A stretch of DNA of 64,000 nt from Hymenobacter elongatus (GCF_004745955.1 NZ_SRLD01000001.1:248001-312000), one strand, 5' to 3'; shown: positions 17,456 to 26,637, counted from the first letter of the stretch. The notes: generated from the letters alone by a model not told the origin. Made by a program: numbers and translations.

Positions 17456-18185
17456 ATGTCGTCAAGCCACGTGGATAAGGGTGGGTCAGCAGTCGGCGCA
17501 ACACTACCAGATGGGTAAAAGCTACCACGGGCACGATGAAAACCGGGAGCCACACGAACGGGAACCGTACTACGGCCACATTGGGCTGCTCGAAAGCCAG
17601 CTGCTGCAAAGGAGTAGGCGCCGCCAGCAGTGCCAGCACCACGATATTTAGCAGCAACGCCAAGGCTGCCAAGTGCCAGGCCACCATTCCCCGGCGTCCC
17701 AGTCGGCCCCGGGCGTAGGCGTAGGCGACCAGAGGTGCCGTCAGCCCGGCCAAAATATCAAAGTTGCGCCCGGCAAAGGTCATTAGCTCCGGCACCAAAT
17801 ACTGGCCAGCCAGCGCATAAAGCCCGATTTCGACCGGCACCCGCACCACGCTCAGTCCCGTGAGCGAAGCCGGACTGAGGCGGCTGGTCAGTTCCCGGCC
17901 GCGCCGGCTGAGCAGCAAATAGAGGATCACCAGCACCGTCGGCCCGATTCCGAACAGAACGATGCGCGGCGGCAGGGCTTGCAGTTGCTGGTAAAAGCCC
18001 GTCCGGGCCACTATTGCCTGCAGGGTCAGCCATAGTCCGATACCCAGCAGCCAGGGCGTAGTGCCTATACCTGCTCTTTGGACTGCGCGCACCAGCAATG
18101 CGGCGGTTAATACTGTGGTACCGATAAACAGAATACTGAGCCACGGCGCGGCCGGCGTGGTGAGATAGGAAAGATCAGGCGGCAT
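17454..18185 (-). CDS. Integral membrane protein of unknown function
   Basis: 243 residues from the ATG at 18183-18185 (MPPDLSYLTTPAAPW); a start nine codons further upstream is possible. Six or seven hydrophobic helices alternate with short loops, for example ILFIGTTVLTAALLVRAV, TVLVILYLLLSRR and LAALALLLNIVVLALL. No catalytic motif was recognised. It is divergent from the TonB receptor gene at 18.4 kb and convergent with the phosphoesterase gene, so it is probably transcribed alone. Confidence 0.75.
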   Translation of the reverse strand: MPPDLSYLTTPAAPWLSILFIGTTVLTAALLVRAVQRAGIGTTPWLLGIGLWLTLQAIVARTGFYQQLQALPPRIVLFGIGPTVLVILYLLLSRRGRELTSRLSPASLTGLSVVRVPVEIGLYALAGQYLVPELMTFAGRNFDILAGLTAPLVAYAYARGRLGRRGMVAWHLAALALLLNIVVLALLAAPTPLQQLAFEQPNVAVVRFPFVWLPVFIVPVVAFTHLVVLRRLLTHPYPRGLTT

Positions 18186-18390
18186 AAGCGGAAGATGGAT
18201 TGGTCGGAACAAGGTAGGGCGGCTTCCTTCTATCCCACCAAAAAATCATCCCGGAATCCCGGCTACCGCCCGACGGTTCGCGCAAAGCCAGCGCCGGTTC
18301 GGGTAGGGCAGACGACGGTTCACCCGGATTCCTGTTCCGCAGCCTGCCTTTGCGCATCACCTTTGGTCTATCACCTAACCGCCAAAGGCC

Positions 18391-20781
18391 ATGCGACACC
18401 TCTTCTCCTTCTTCCTGACCCTGCTGCTGACCGCCACCGGCGGGTCTGCCGCCTGGGCCCAGTCGGCCACTCTCGCCACCCAGACCATCCGCGGCACCGT
18501 GCTCGACGACGCCGCCAAAGCCCCCGTGATTGGAGCCACCGTGGTGGTGCTGGGCGTGGAGCCCGTCCTGGGCGGCACCACCGACGCTGACGGCCGCTTC
18601 CGCCTGCCGGGCGTGCCGGTGGGCCGGGTGAAAGTGCGCGTCACCAGCATCGGCTACGAAGACCTGCTGCTGAACGAAGTGACCGTGACGGCCGGCAAGG
18701 AAGTGGTGCTCAATCTGAGCCTGACCGAGCGCCTGACGAAGCTCGACGAAGTGCAGGTGGTGTACCGGCGCAGCGAAGACCGCACCGTGCCCAACAACGA
18801 AATGGCTTCCGTCTCAGCCCGGCCCTTCTCCCCCATCGAAGCCAACCGCTACGCCGGCAGCCTCGGCGACCCGGCCCGCATGGCCCAGAACTTCGCCGGT
18901 GTGAGCGGGGCCAACGACACCCGCAACGACATTGTGGTGCGCGGCAACTCCCCGGCCTCCCTGCTCTGGCGCCTCGACGGCGTCAACATTCCCAACCCCA
19001 ACCACTTCGGGGCCCAGGGCACCACGGGCGGACCGGTGAGTATGCTCAACAACAACCTGCTGGCCAAGTCCGACTTCCTGACCGGGGCCTTCCCGGCCGA
19101 GTACGCCAACGCCCTGGGCTCGGTGTTCGACCTGCGCCTGCGCAAGGGCAACGACGAAAAGCATGAGTATCTGGGCCAGCTTGGCTTCAATGGCCTGGAG
19201 CTGGGTGCGGAAGGTCCCTACAGCAAGAAGTCGAAGTCCTCGTACCTCGTCAACTACCGCTACTCCATCTTCTCGGTGCTCAAGGCCATGGGCTACGACA
19301 TTGCCGGCACGCCCGAGTACCAGGACTTCACCTTCAAAACCGACGTTCCCGTGGGCCAGCGCGGCACCTTCAGCGCCTGGACCCTGGGCGGCCGCAGCAA
19401 CATCACCTTCCTGGGCCAGGATGTAGACTCGACCAAGGCCGACGTGTACGGGGATGAGAACTCCAACTCCCGGCCCAAATTCTCGACCGGTATGGCCGCC
19501 GCGTCCTACGAGCACCGCCTCAGCGACCGGACCGTGGGCCGCCTCACGCTCTCGGCCTCGCGCACCACCCAGCGCTTCGACTCCGATACCATTCTGTACC
19601 GCACGGGCCGCAAGGTGCTGGCCGAAATTCCGGCCGAGCGCAACAAGTTCGTGCAGGATAAGATATCGGCCAACCTGCTGGTGAGCCATAAGCTCAGCGC
19701 CCGCGACAACGTGACGGCCGGGGCCATCGTGGATCTGCTCCAGTACGACTACCAAGGGGTACAGCTCTACCCCGTAGCCCAAACCGAGCGCGACGCCCGC
19801 GGCAGCACGGCCCTTTCCCAGCTCTACGCCCAGTGGAAGCACCGCTTCACGGACCAGCTCACCCTGAATGCCGGCCTGAGCGCCTCCCGCTTCGAGCTGA
19901 ACGGCAGCACGGTAGTGGAGCCGCGCGCGGGGTTGCAGTACCAACTCACCCCGGCCAGCACCCTGAGCGCGGCCTACGGCCTGCACAGCTCATTGTCGCC
20001 ACTGCTCACCTACTTCTACCAGAGTCGCCAGGCCGACGGCTCCTACGCCCTCACTAACCGGGGGTTGGGCTTCACCCGCAGCCACCACTTCGTGCTGGCC
20101 TACGACCGGCAGCTCACCGACAACCTGCGCCTGCGCACTGAGGGCTACTACCAGGCGCTGTTCGACGCGCCCGTGGAGCGCACGCCCAGCTACTTCTACG
20201 GCCTGACCGAAGGGGCTGACTTTGCCCCCACTAACAAGGGCAACCTCGTGAACGAGGGCACCGGCCGAAACTACGGCGTGGAGCTGACGCTGGAGCGCGC
20301 CTTTGCCCAGGGCTACTATTTCCTGCTCACTACCTCCATTTTCGACTCCAAGTACGAAGGCAGCGACGGAGTTGAGCGCAACACGCCCTTCAACACCCGG
20401 TACGTGGCCAATGCTTTGGTGGGCCGCGAGTTCCGGCTGGGCCAGCGGGGCAACACGTTTACCGTGAGCCTGAAAGCGGCCACCACCGGCGGACGCTACA
20501 GTACGCCCATCAACTTCGAAGCATCCAGCCAAAACCGCGCGGCGGTGTTCAGGTACGACCGGGCTTTCAGCCAGCAGCAGGACCAGTACTTCCGGGCCGA
20601 CGTGAAGCTAGGCTACAAAATCAACCGTGCCCGGCTGACCCACGAAATAGCCGTGGATCTGCAGAACGTGTCGAACCGGGAGAACGTGTTTCAGCAGGCT
20701 TACAACCCGCGCACCAACCAGATCGGCACGGCTTACCAGCAGGGTTTCCTGCCGGTGCCCTTCTACCGGCTGACGTTCTAG
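18391..20781 (+). CDS. TonB-dependent receptor with carboxypeptidase-like regulatory domain
   Basis: A 796-residue outer-membrane receptor. The signal peptide (MRHLFSFFLTLLLTATGG to AWAQ) is followed by a CarboxypepD_reg-like domain (TIRGTVLDDAAKAPVIGATV, TTDADGRFRLPGVPVG). The plug has NFAGVSGANDTRNDIVVRGN and WRLDGVNIPNPNHFG. The barrel ends in an aromatic residue (PVPFYRLTF). This architecture is typical of Bacteroidota receptors. Downstream are a small ORF and a LytS/LytTR-type pair on the same strand, so a signalling link is possible. The substrate is unknown. Confidence 0.93.
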   Translation: MRHLFSFFLTLLLTATGGSAAWAQSATLATQTIRGTVLDDAAKAPVIGATVVVLGVEPVLGGTTDADGRFRLPGVPVGRVKVRVTSIGYEDLLLNEVTVTAGKEVVLNLSLTERLTKLDEVQVVYRRSEDRTVPNNEMASVSARPFSPIEANRYAGSLGDPARMAQNFAGVSGANDTRNDIVVRGNSPASLLWRLDGVNIPNPNHFGAQGTTGGPVSMLNNNLLAKSDFLTGAFPAEYANALGSVFDLRLRKGNDEKHEYLGQLGFNGLELGAEGPYSKKSKSSYLVNYRYSIFSVLKAMGYDIAGTPEYQDFTFKTDVPVGQRGTFSAWTLGGRSNITFLGQDVDSTKADVYGDENSNSRPKFSTGMAAASYEHRLSDRTVGRLTLSASRTTQRFDSDTILYRTGRKVLAEIPAERNKFVQDKISANLLVSHKLSARDNVTAGAIVDLLQYDYQGVQLYPVAQTERDARGSTALSQLYAQWKHRFTDQLTLNAGLSASRFELNGSTVVEPRAGLQYQLTPASTLSAAYGLHSSLSPLLTYFYQSRQADGSYALTNRGLGFTRSHHFVLAYDRQLTDNLRLRTEGYYQALFDAPVERTPSYFYGLTEGADFAPTNKGNLVNEGTGRNYGVELTLERAFAQGYYFLLTTSIFDSKYEGSDGVERNTPFNTRYVANALVGREFRLGQRGNTFTVSLKAATTGGRYSTPINFEASSQNRAAVFRYDRAFSQQQDQYFRADVKLGYKINRARLTHEIAVDLQNVSNRENVFQQAYNPRTNQIGTAYQQGFLPVPFYRLTF

Positions 20782-20840
20782 CCGCCGGGCCCGCGTCCGG
20801 TGGCCGTCCCTTGCCTTTCCTCCCCGAAAGCCTCAGGCCC

Positions 20841-21116
20841 ATGTATTCCACCCTTCAGCAGGCGCCCGGCGCCGCCCGGCAGCAGGTGCCGCGCCTCAGT
20901 AGCCGCCGCCCGGCCCGCCATTCGCGGCCCCGCGCGCCGCAGCGTGCCCGCGCCTTGCTTACCAGCCTGCTGGCCGACGCAGACCTCCTTGGGGCCGTGC
21001 TGCACCGCTTCAGCTTGCACTTGTTTGTGCCGGTGCCCATTCTCACCCCCGACGACCTACTGGACGATGCCCTGAATTACGCGCTGGACTATGCCGGGCG
21101 ATTCGTCCGGTGCTGA
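20841..21116 (+). CDS. Small hypothetical protein
   Basis: A 91-residue frame starting MYSTLQQAPGAARQQ, with an Arg/Pro-rich first half and a more ordered second half (LLADADLLGAVLHRFSLHLF, TPDDLLDDALNYALDYAG). It begins 59 bp after the TonB receptor stop on the same strand, so it is probably cotranscribed. No domain was recognised. The second half looks like amphipathic helices, which argues for a real protein. Confidence 0.45.
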   Translation: MYSTLQQAPGAARQQVPRLSSRRPARHSRPRAPQRARALLTSLLADADLLGAVLHRFSLHLFVPVPILTPDDLLDDALNYALDYAGRFVRC

Positions 21117-21169
21117 ATTTCAGGTGAATCCACAGAATTTTCGGAGCACAAGAATCGTCAGAGTACTAT

Positions 21170-21202
21170 CTTTCCGTAGGCCCCCGGACCGGTCCGGGGG
21201 CC
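21170..21202 (+). promoter_or_regulatory. Putative -7 element and perfect 24-bp palindrome before the kinase gene
   Basis: TATCTTTC (about 21171-21178) resembles the -7 element. It is followed at 21179-21202 by a loop-free perfect palindrome whose half-site is GGCCCCCGGACC. The palindrome would lie at about the transcription start and could be an operator or a leader hairpin. Confidence 0.4.
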
Positions 21203-21215
21203 GCGCTTCCACCTG

Positions 21216-22235
21216 ATTTTATTCGCCACGAACGACAAATGGTTACGCCTGATCGGCATTCCGGTGGTTGCCGTCATTATGCACGTGGTTTTCGATGGCT
21301 GGCCGCAGCGCTATGACTCGCTGCTGGGGCTGAATCTGCTGTTCGGGCTCTTTATTACGGTGCTGCTCTGGGAAGGCAACCGGGCCATTTTCGTGCTCAT
21401 GCGCCGCCTATTTCCGCGCTACGACCAGACGACCTCCCGGCTGGTGGTGCAGACGCTGACCAGCACCATTTTCACGTTCCTGGCCACGGTATTCCTGAAC
21501 GAGTTTCACCGCTTGATTTTTACGGTGCCGCTTTGCCCCAAGGGCGGAATTTTCAGCAGTTTTCTGCTCAAGATGGTGCCTACGCTCATGGTCACCTCGT
21601 TTTACGAGAGCATCTATTTTTTCGGGGAGTGGAAGAAAAACCTGCAGCGCTCGGAAGCCCTGGCCCGGGCCGGCATCTAGTCGGAGCTGGAAACGCTGCG
21701 CAGCCAGCTCGATCCGCACTTCCTGTTCAACTCCCTCAATACCCTGGCCGCCCTGATTGAGGACGACAACGAGCCGGCCCACACTTACCTCGAGCAGCTG
21801 GCCGACGTGTACCGCTACGTGCTGCTCAGCCGCGACAAAACCACCGTGCCCCTGTGTGAGGAAATGGCCTTCGTGGAGGCCTACCTGTACCTGAACAAAA
21901 CCCGCTTCCGCGACGATCTGCAGGTGGAGCACCAGATTTCCGCGGCAGCCTACGCCACCAGCGTGGCCCCGCTGAGCCTGCAGATGCTGGTCGAAAACGC
22001 CATCAAGCACAACGTCATTTCCCCGGAAAGCCCCTTGTGCGTAACGCTCTACACCGAAACCGACGACACCTACGTGCGGGTGCAGAACAACGTGCAGCCC
22101 AAAACCGGCCTCGAGCAATCCACCAAAGTCGGGCTGCGCAACATCATCAGCCGCTACCGCCTGCTTTTCGAACACCCCGTGGAAGTGCTGCGCGAAAACG
22201 GCCTGTTCACCGTCCGCGTCCCGCTGCTGAGCTAA
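21216..22235 (+). pseudogene. LytS/YpdA-type sensor histidine kinase interrupted by an in-frame TAG
   Basis: The N-terminal part reads KWLRLIGIPVVAVIMHVVFD, with several membrane helices, to EALARAGI, then meets TAG at 21678-21680. The same frame continues at once with SELETLRSQLDPHFLFNSLN, the His-kinase phosphoacceptor block, then MLVENAIKHNV and a C-terminal ATPase part ending VRVPLLS at 22235. Related kinases have Gln (CAG) where the TAG lies, so a single C-to-T change explains the break. The frame upstream of the first ATG (21264) has sensible codons back to about 21216 but no ATG, so the start may also be damaged or non-standard. The LytTR regulator gene downstream is intact. A sequencing error or stop readthrough is possible. 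Confidence 0.85.
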
Positions 22236-22244
22236 TTTTTCTAC

Positions 22245-22352
22245 TCTACTGCCATTCCGAGCTTGCCGAGGAATCTCGCGTGCCGACGTTGCAATGGCAT
22301 TCAGACGAAGCGAGCGAGATGCTTCGGCAAGCTCAGCAGGACGGTCTGAGGA
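22245..22352. repeat. Dispersed intergenic repeat (CATTCCGAGCTTGCCGAGG type)
   Basis: The segment begins CATTCCGAGCTTGCCGAGGA and ends ATGCTTCGGCAAGCTCAGCA, so its ends are partly inverted copies. Degenerate relatives with the same end sequence (ATGCTTC, and in the third copy GGCAGCCTCAG) occur at about 27110-27190 and 59757-59845. I recall this kind of repeat as common between genes in Hymenobacter-like genomes. It fills the gap between the kinase remnant and the LytTR gene. Confidence 0.6.
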
Positions 22353-22374
22353 TACTCGAAATTCAACCTGAAAA

Positions 22375-23178
22375 ATGAGGCTTCTGCTGATTGAAGACGA
22401 ATACCCCGCCGCCGAGCGGCTGCAGCGGCTGCTCCAGCAAGCTGCCCCCGGCGCCGAAGTGCTGGGCGTAGTACGCAGCGTAGCGGCGGGCCGGCAGTGG
22501 TTTGCCCGCAACCCCGCGCCCGACCTGATTCTGTCCGACATTCAGCTTGCCGATGGTCTGAGCTTCGAGATTTTCGACCAGGTGGGCCTCACCAGCCCCA
22601 TCATTTTCACCACCAGCTACGACGAGTACGCCATCAAAGCATTCCGGGTGCGCAGCGTCGACTACCTGCTCAAGCCCATTAAGCTGGTAGACTTACGCAC
22701 GGCGCTGGCCAAGTACCACGACCTGCGGGCAGCCTTTTCGCCGATTGAGGGCAGCCAGCGCCTGGAGCGCCTGCTCGACAGTCTGCCGCTGACGGGACGG
22801 CCCTACAAAACCCGGTTTCTGGTGGCCAGCGGCGAGCAGCTGCTTCCCCTCGATGTGGAGCAAGTGGCCTACTTCCAGTCCCGCCACGAGCTGGTCTACC
22901 TCGTGGGCCGCGACGGCCGCCGCTTCGTGCTCGACTACAGCCTGGAGCAGCTGGAGCGCCTGCTCGACCCGCAGCAGTTTTTCCGGGCCAGCCGCCAGCT
23001 GCTCACCCACCTGAGCGCCGTGCGCCGCCTGCACCCCTACTTCAACGGCAAGCTGAAGCTCGATCTGCACCCCGAGGCCCCGGAAGAAGTGCTCATCAGC
23101 CGGGAAAAGGCGGGCGCGTTCAAAAACTGGCTCGAAGGCGAGGTCATTGTGAGCAAAGCCGGACGAATAGGCGGGTAG
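22375..23178 (+). CDS. LytTR-family response regulator
   Basis: 267 residues. The receiver domain starts MRLLLIEDEYPAAERL, with the phosphoacceptor Asp about 55 in LILSDIQLADG, the Thr/Ser switch in IFTTSYDEY and the conserved Lys in YLLKPIK. A linker leads to the LytTR DNA-binding domain (RFLVASGEQLLPLDVEQVAYF, FFRASRQLLTHLSAV, LISREKAGAFKNWL). It pairs with the upstream LytS-type kinase, which is broken, so the regulator may be orphaned or respond to another kinase. The nearby TonB receptor is the natural candidate target. Confidence 0.93.
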   Translation: MRLLLIEDEYPAAERLQRLLQQAAPGAEVLGVVRSVAAGRQWFARNPAPDLILSDIQLADGLSFEIFDQVGLTSPIIFTTSYDEYAIKAFRVRSVDYLLKPIKLVDLRTALAKYHDLRAAFSPIEGSQRLERLLDSLPLTGRPYKTRFLVASGEQLLPLDVEQVAYFQSRHELVYLVGRDGRRFVLDYSLEQLERLLDPQQFFRASRQLLTHLSAVRRLHPYFNGKLKLDLHPEAPEEVLISREKAGAFKNWLEGEVIVSKAGRIGG

Positions 23179-23224
23179 TGGCCGGAGAAATTTGAAAAAA
23201 GGGAAGCTGCTTGCCGCAAACGGC

Positions 23225-23232
23225 TATCTTTG
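23225..23232 (+). promoter_or_regulatory. Putative -7 element of ppx
   Basis: TATCTTTG, an exact TAnnTTTG match, lies 30 bp upstream of the chosen ATG at 23263 and rules out the earlier in-frame start at 23230. Confidence 0.55.
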
Positions 23233-23262
23233 ATTTCTCTTTCCATCTTTTCTGCCTTCCTA

Positions 23263-24249
23263 ATGGAGTATCCTCTACTGAAACTGGCCGCTATTGACAT
23301 TGGCTCCAATGCCGTCCGTTGCCAGATTTCAGCAGTTCTTCATTACGGCGACCGGTACCGCCTGAAGCGCGTGGAGTACGTGCGCTACCCATTGCGGCTG
23401 GGCGAAGATGTTTTCGCTACCGGCCGCATCTCAGCGCCCCGGGAAGAGAAATTCGTCAAATTCCTGCACGCCCTCAAACTGCTGATGGAAGTGCACGATG
23501 TGGCCCACTACCTAGTGTGTGCTACGTCGGCCATGCGCACGGCCACCAATGCAGCCGAAATCGTGGCCCGCGTGCAGAAGGAGCTCAATATGCCGATTCA
23601 GGTGATTGACGGGCAGGCGGAAGCCGGCTACATCAACCGTGTGATTGAGCATCTGCTGGAAGACAACAAACACTACCTCCACATCGACGTGGGCGGCGGC
23701 AGCACCGAATTCAACATCTACCACGACCGGCGCAAGGTGGCGTCCCAATCGTTCGAGGTCGGCTCCATCCGGCGCATGCAGCAGGAAGAATCCGGCCTGT
23801 CGAGCGAGGCGCTCAATGGCACCTGGCAGCGCATGGAAGAGTGGGTGAAGGAAAACGGCCGCAAGTACCACGTCACGCGCGCCATCGGCACCGGCGGCAA
23901 CATCAACAAGCTCTACAGCCTCTCGCAAACTTCGCTCGACAAGCCCGTTACGCGCCGGCGCATGACCACCGTGCTCGATAAGCTGACCAGCATGACGATG
24001 GATGAGCGCGTGAACGTGGCCATGCTAAACCCCGACCGCGCCGACGTCATCGTGCCAGCCGGCCACATCTACTTATCGGCCATGGAATGGGCCAATATCA
24101 GCCAGATGATCGTGCCTGATATCGGCCTGAAAGACGGCATGCTTCAAACGTTATTCGAGCAGCATTTCGACGAAATCAGCCCGCTCAATAACGTGTCCGA
24201 GCATGTGCCGCTGGCATCCATACCCAGCCGCACCAACGGCATGGAATAA
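23263..24249 (+). CDS. ppx: Ppx/GppA-type exopolyphosphatase
   Basis: Removes terminal phosphate from inorganic polyphosphate or from pppGpp. The 328-residue protein has the ASKHA phosphate-binding motifs LAAIDIGSNAVRCQI near the start, YLVCATSAMRTATNA, the catalytic-loop region DGQAEAGYIN and HIDVGGGSTEFNIY. This is the short one-module form, without a C-terminal HD extension. It converges on polyphosphate kinase 57 bp away, so synthesis and breakdown of polyphosphate are encoded face to face. Its last codons and stop lie inside the shared terminator stem. Confidence 0.92.
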   Translation: MEYPLLKLAAIDIGSNAVRCQISAVLHYGDRYRLKRVEYVRYPLRLGEDVFATGRISAPREEKFVKFLHALKLLMEVHDVAHYLVCATSAMRTATNAAEIVARVQKELNMPIQVIDGQAEAGYINRVIEHLLEDNKHYLHIDVGGGSTEFNIYHDRRKVASQSFEVGSIRRMQQEESGLSSEALNGTWQRMEEWVKENGRKYHVTRAIGTGGNINKLYSLSQTSLDKPVTRRRMTTVLDKLTSMTMDERVNVAMLNPDRADVIVPAGHIYLSAMEWANISQMIVPDIGLKDGMLQTLFEQHFDEISPLNNVSEHVPLASIPSRTNGME

Positions 24250-24300
24250 GCAAAAGGCCCGTAACACCTAGTGCTACGGGCCTTTTGCTTATTCCATGCC
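24238..24300. terminator. Bidirectional terminator between ppx and ppk
   Basis: Two exact 26-base arms (24238-24263 and 24275-24300) flank an 11-base loop; the core is AAAAGGCCCGTA paired with TACGGGCCTTTT. The A-rich and T-rich flanks of the core allow termination from both directions. The left arm contains the last codons and the stop of ppx. Confidence 0.88.
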
Positions 24301-24306
24301 GGCAAC

Positions 24307-26637
24307 TCAGGCATTCGCAAAGTCGACCTGGTCGTCGGGCTCCCCTTCTACCAGCGACTGCACGGCTGCCACTTCCTCCGCCGATTGATCGGTCAGCTCG
24401 TCGTGCTCGTCTTCCTGCAGGTCGCTGCACTCCTCGGGCAACTCATTGGTTTCTTCCTCTTTTGCAGCGGCGGCAGCCTCTTTCAGGTTGCGGCGGGTCA
24501 GCTCAAACAGCAGGTGCACCAATCCTTCCGGGGTAGCAGCGGCCAGGCGGTCTTCGTCGCGCCGGTAAAAGTCGCGGTGCACGCTCACAATCGGCTCGTC
24601 CACGGCGGGGCGGTTGCGCACGTACGCGCCGTCTTCCCGCATCAGGTAGGCATTCTGGTTGTCGAGCAGGTTGAGCATCAGAATGCTGATAGCCTCCCGC
24701 TTGAGCTGCGGATTCATAATCAGAAACAACGCCTCAATACGCCGGTCGAAGGAGCGCACCATAATGTCGGCCGAGCCGGCGTACACTTTCGGGTTGCCCG
24801 CCTGGTGGAAGTAAAATAGCCGCGAGTGTTCGAGCAGGTCGCCCACGATGCTGCGCACCTCAATGTTCTCGCTCAGCCCCGGGCGGCCGGGCCGCAGGCA
24901 GCAAATACCGCGCACCACAAACCGCACCGGCACGCCCGCCTTCGAGGCCTTATAAAACTCATCGATTATTTCCTTGTCCTCCAAGGAGTTCATCTTCATA
25001 ACGATACCACTTGGCAGCCCCTTTTTGGCATTCCGAATTTCCTCCCGAATCAGGTGAATCAGCTGCTGGCGCATGTCTTTGGGCGCCGTAATCAGGTACT
25101 CGTAGTCGTCGGGCTGGGAGTGGCCGGTGATAACGTTGAAGAATTCCGACACGTCGTGCCCGTACACGTCATTGGTCGTAAGCAAACTTACGTCGGTGTA
25201 AATTTTGCTGGTTTGCTCGTTATAGTTGCCCGAGCCGATGTGCACGTAGCGCGTCACCTTCTCGCCTTCCTTACGGATAATCATGAGCATCTTGGTGTGC
25301 GTCTTGTACTTCGACACCCCATAAATCACGAAGCAGCCGGCTTTTTCCAGCCGCGAGCCTTCCCGGATGTTGCGCTCCTCATCAAAGCGGGCTTTCACCT
25401 CGAACAGTACCGACACGTGCTTGCCATTTTCGGCCGCCTTCAGCAGTGCCGCCGTCACGCGCGAGTCGTCGGCGAGGCGGTAAATGGTTTGCTTAATGCC
25501 CAGCACGTGCGGGTCTTCGGCGGCCTGCTCCAGCAGCCGCACCACCGGCTCGATGCTGTTGTAGGGATGATGCAGCAGCACATCGTGGTGCTTCAGAAAC
25601 TCGAACAGGTTTTCCTCCGCGCCTTCCGGCAAGCTCAACGGCACCACCGGCACGGGCTGCCGCGTCGATTTGCCCCGGAAGTTAGGGTGCTTCAGAATCT
25701 GTAATAGGCCTTTCAGGTCGATGAGCGACGTGATGACGAAGACGTTGCCGTTGTCAATTTTCCAACGCTCCTTCAGCACGGCCATCATCACCGGCGAAGC
25801 GTCGTTTTCGACTTCTAACCGCACCACCCGGCCCTTCTTACGGGTTTTCAGGCCTACCTGAATTTCCTTGATAAAGTCCACGTCAATATCATCCGACTCT
25901 TCCAGCGTGAAGTCACCGTTGCGGGTGATGCGGAATAAGTCGGCCGATACGATTTCGACGTTCCGAAACAGCTTGGGCAGGTTAGCCCGCACTATTTCTT
26001 CAATCGGGACGAAGATGACCTTGTCTTTGCGGGTCAGTTCGAAGAAGCGCGACAGGTTCTGCGGAATCTGCACGAAGGTGAGCCGCTCGTGGCCGTTGTC
26101 CATCACGCTGTCGGGCCCGGTGCGCGTCACGACCCCGAAGATGAGCATCTGGTTCATCATCAGCGGGAAGCCGTGGTACGAGTCGTACACCATTGGGGTG
26201 AGCAACGGAAAAATGGTGTTCTTGAAGTAGCCCTCGGCTTTCCTCAGCTCCAGCTCCGTGAGCTCGTGCATGCGCATGATGTTGAAGCCGTTGCGCTCAA
26301 ACTGCGGCTTCAACTCATTCTGGTAGGTCAGCGACTGATCGTTGATGAAGCGATGCGCAAAATCGAGCAGCTTGCGCCGGAAAGGCAGCTCCCGCAGCCC
26401 CGAGTAGTCGACCCGCTCCTTCCCGTAGTCCAGGTAGTTGTAGAGCGACCCGACGCGAATCATGAAGAATTCGTCGAGGTTGGAGGAGGTAATAGCCAGA
26501 AACCGCAGCCGGTCAAACAAGGTGCGGCTAGTGTCTTTGGCCATATCCAGCACCCGATAATTAAACCGCAGCCAGCTCAGGTCCCGGCTGATGTACTTGC
26601 TCTTGCGAATGAGGTCGGCAGATTTGAATAATTTCAT
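24307..26637 (-). CDS. ppk1: Polyphosphate kinase 1
   Basis: Synthesises polyphosphate from ATP through a phosphohistidine. The 776-residue protein starts at ATG 26635-26637 (MKLFKSADLIRKSKYISRDL); an upstream frame start at 26682 is less likely. Family features include the N-terminal LSWLRFNYRVL, FFMIRVGSL, the HPYNSIEPVVRLLEQAAEDP block and the active-site RYVHIGSGNYNEQTSKIYTD (His about 465). The last 50 or so residues after NLKEAAAAAK are a strongly acidic tail (EEETNELPEE, DEHDELTDQ) beyond the usual end of the family. A TATCTTA-like -7 element is visible just upstream on the minus strand. Confidence 0.95.
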   Translation of the reverse strand: MKLFKSADLIRKSKYISRDLSWLRFNYRVLDMAKDTSRTLFDRLRFLAITSSNLDEFFMIRVGSLYNYLDYGKERVDYSGLRELPFRRKLLDFAHRFINDQSLTYQNELKPQFERNGFNIMRMHELTELELRKAEGYFKNTIFPLLTPMVYDSYHGFPLMMNQMLIFGVVTRTGPDSVMDNGHERLTFVQIPQNLSRFFELTRKDKVIFVPIEEIVRANLPKLFRNVEIVSADLFRITRNGDFTLEESDDIDVDFIKEIQVGLKTRKKGRVVRLEVENDASPVMMAVLKERWKIDNGNVFVITSLIDLKGLLQILKHPNFRGKSTRQPVPVVPLSLPEGAEENLFEFLKHHDVLLHHPYNSIEPVVRLLEQAAEDPHVLGIKQTIYRLADDSRVTAALLKAAENGKHVSVLFEVKARFDEERNIREGSRLEKAGCFVIYGVSKYKTHTKMLMIIRKEGEKVTRYVHIGSGNYNEQTSKIYTDVSLLTTNDVYGHDVSEFFNVITGHSQPDDYEYLITAPKDMRQQLIHLIREEIRNAKKGLPSGIVMKMNSLEDKEIIDEFYKASKAGVPVRFVVRGICCLRPGRPGLSENIEVRSIVGDLLEHSRLFYFHQAGNPKVYAGSADIMVRSFDRRIEALFLIMNPQLKREAISILMLNLLDNQNAYLMREDGAYVRNRPAVDEPIVSVHRDFYRRDEDRLAAATPEGLVHLLFELTRRNLKEAAAAAKEEETNELPEECSDLQEDEHDELTDQSAEEVAAVQSLVEGEPDDQVDFANA

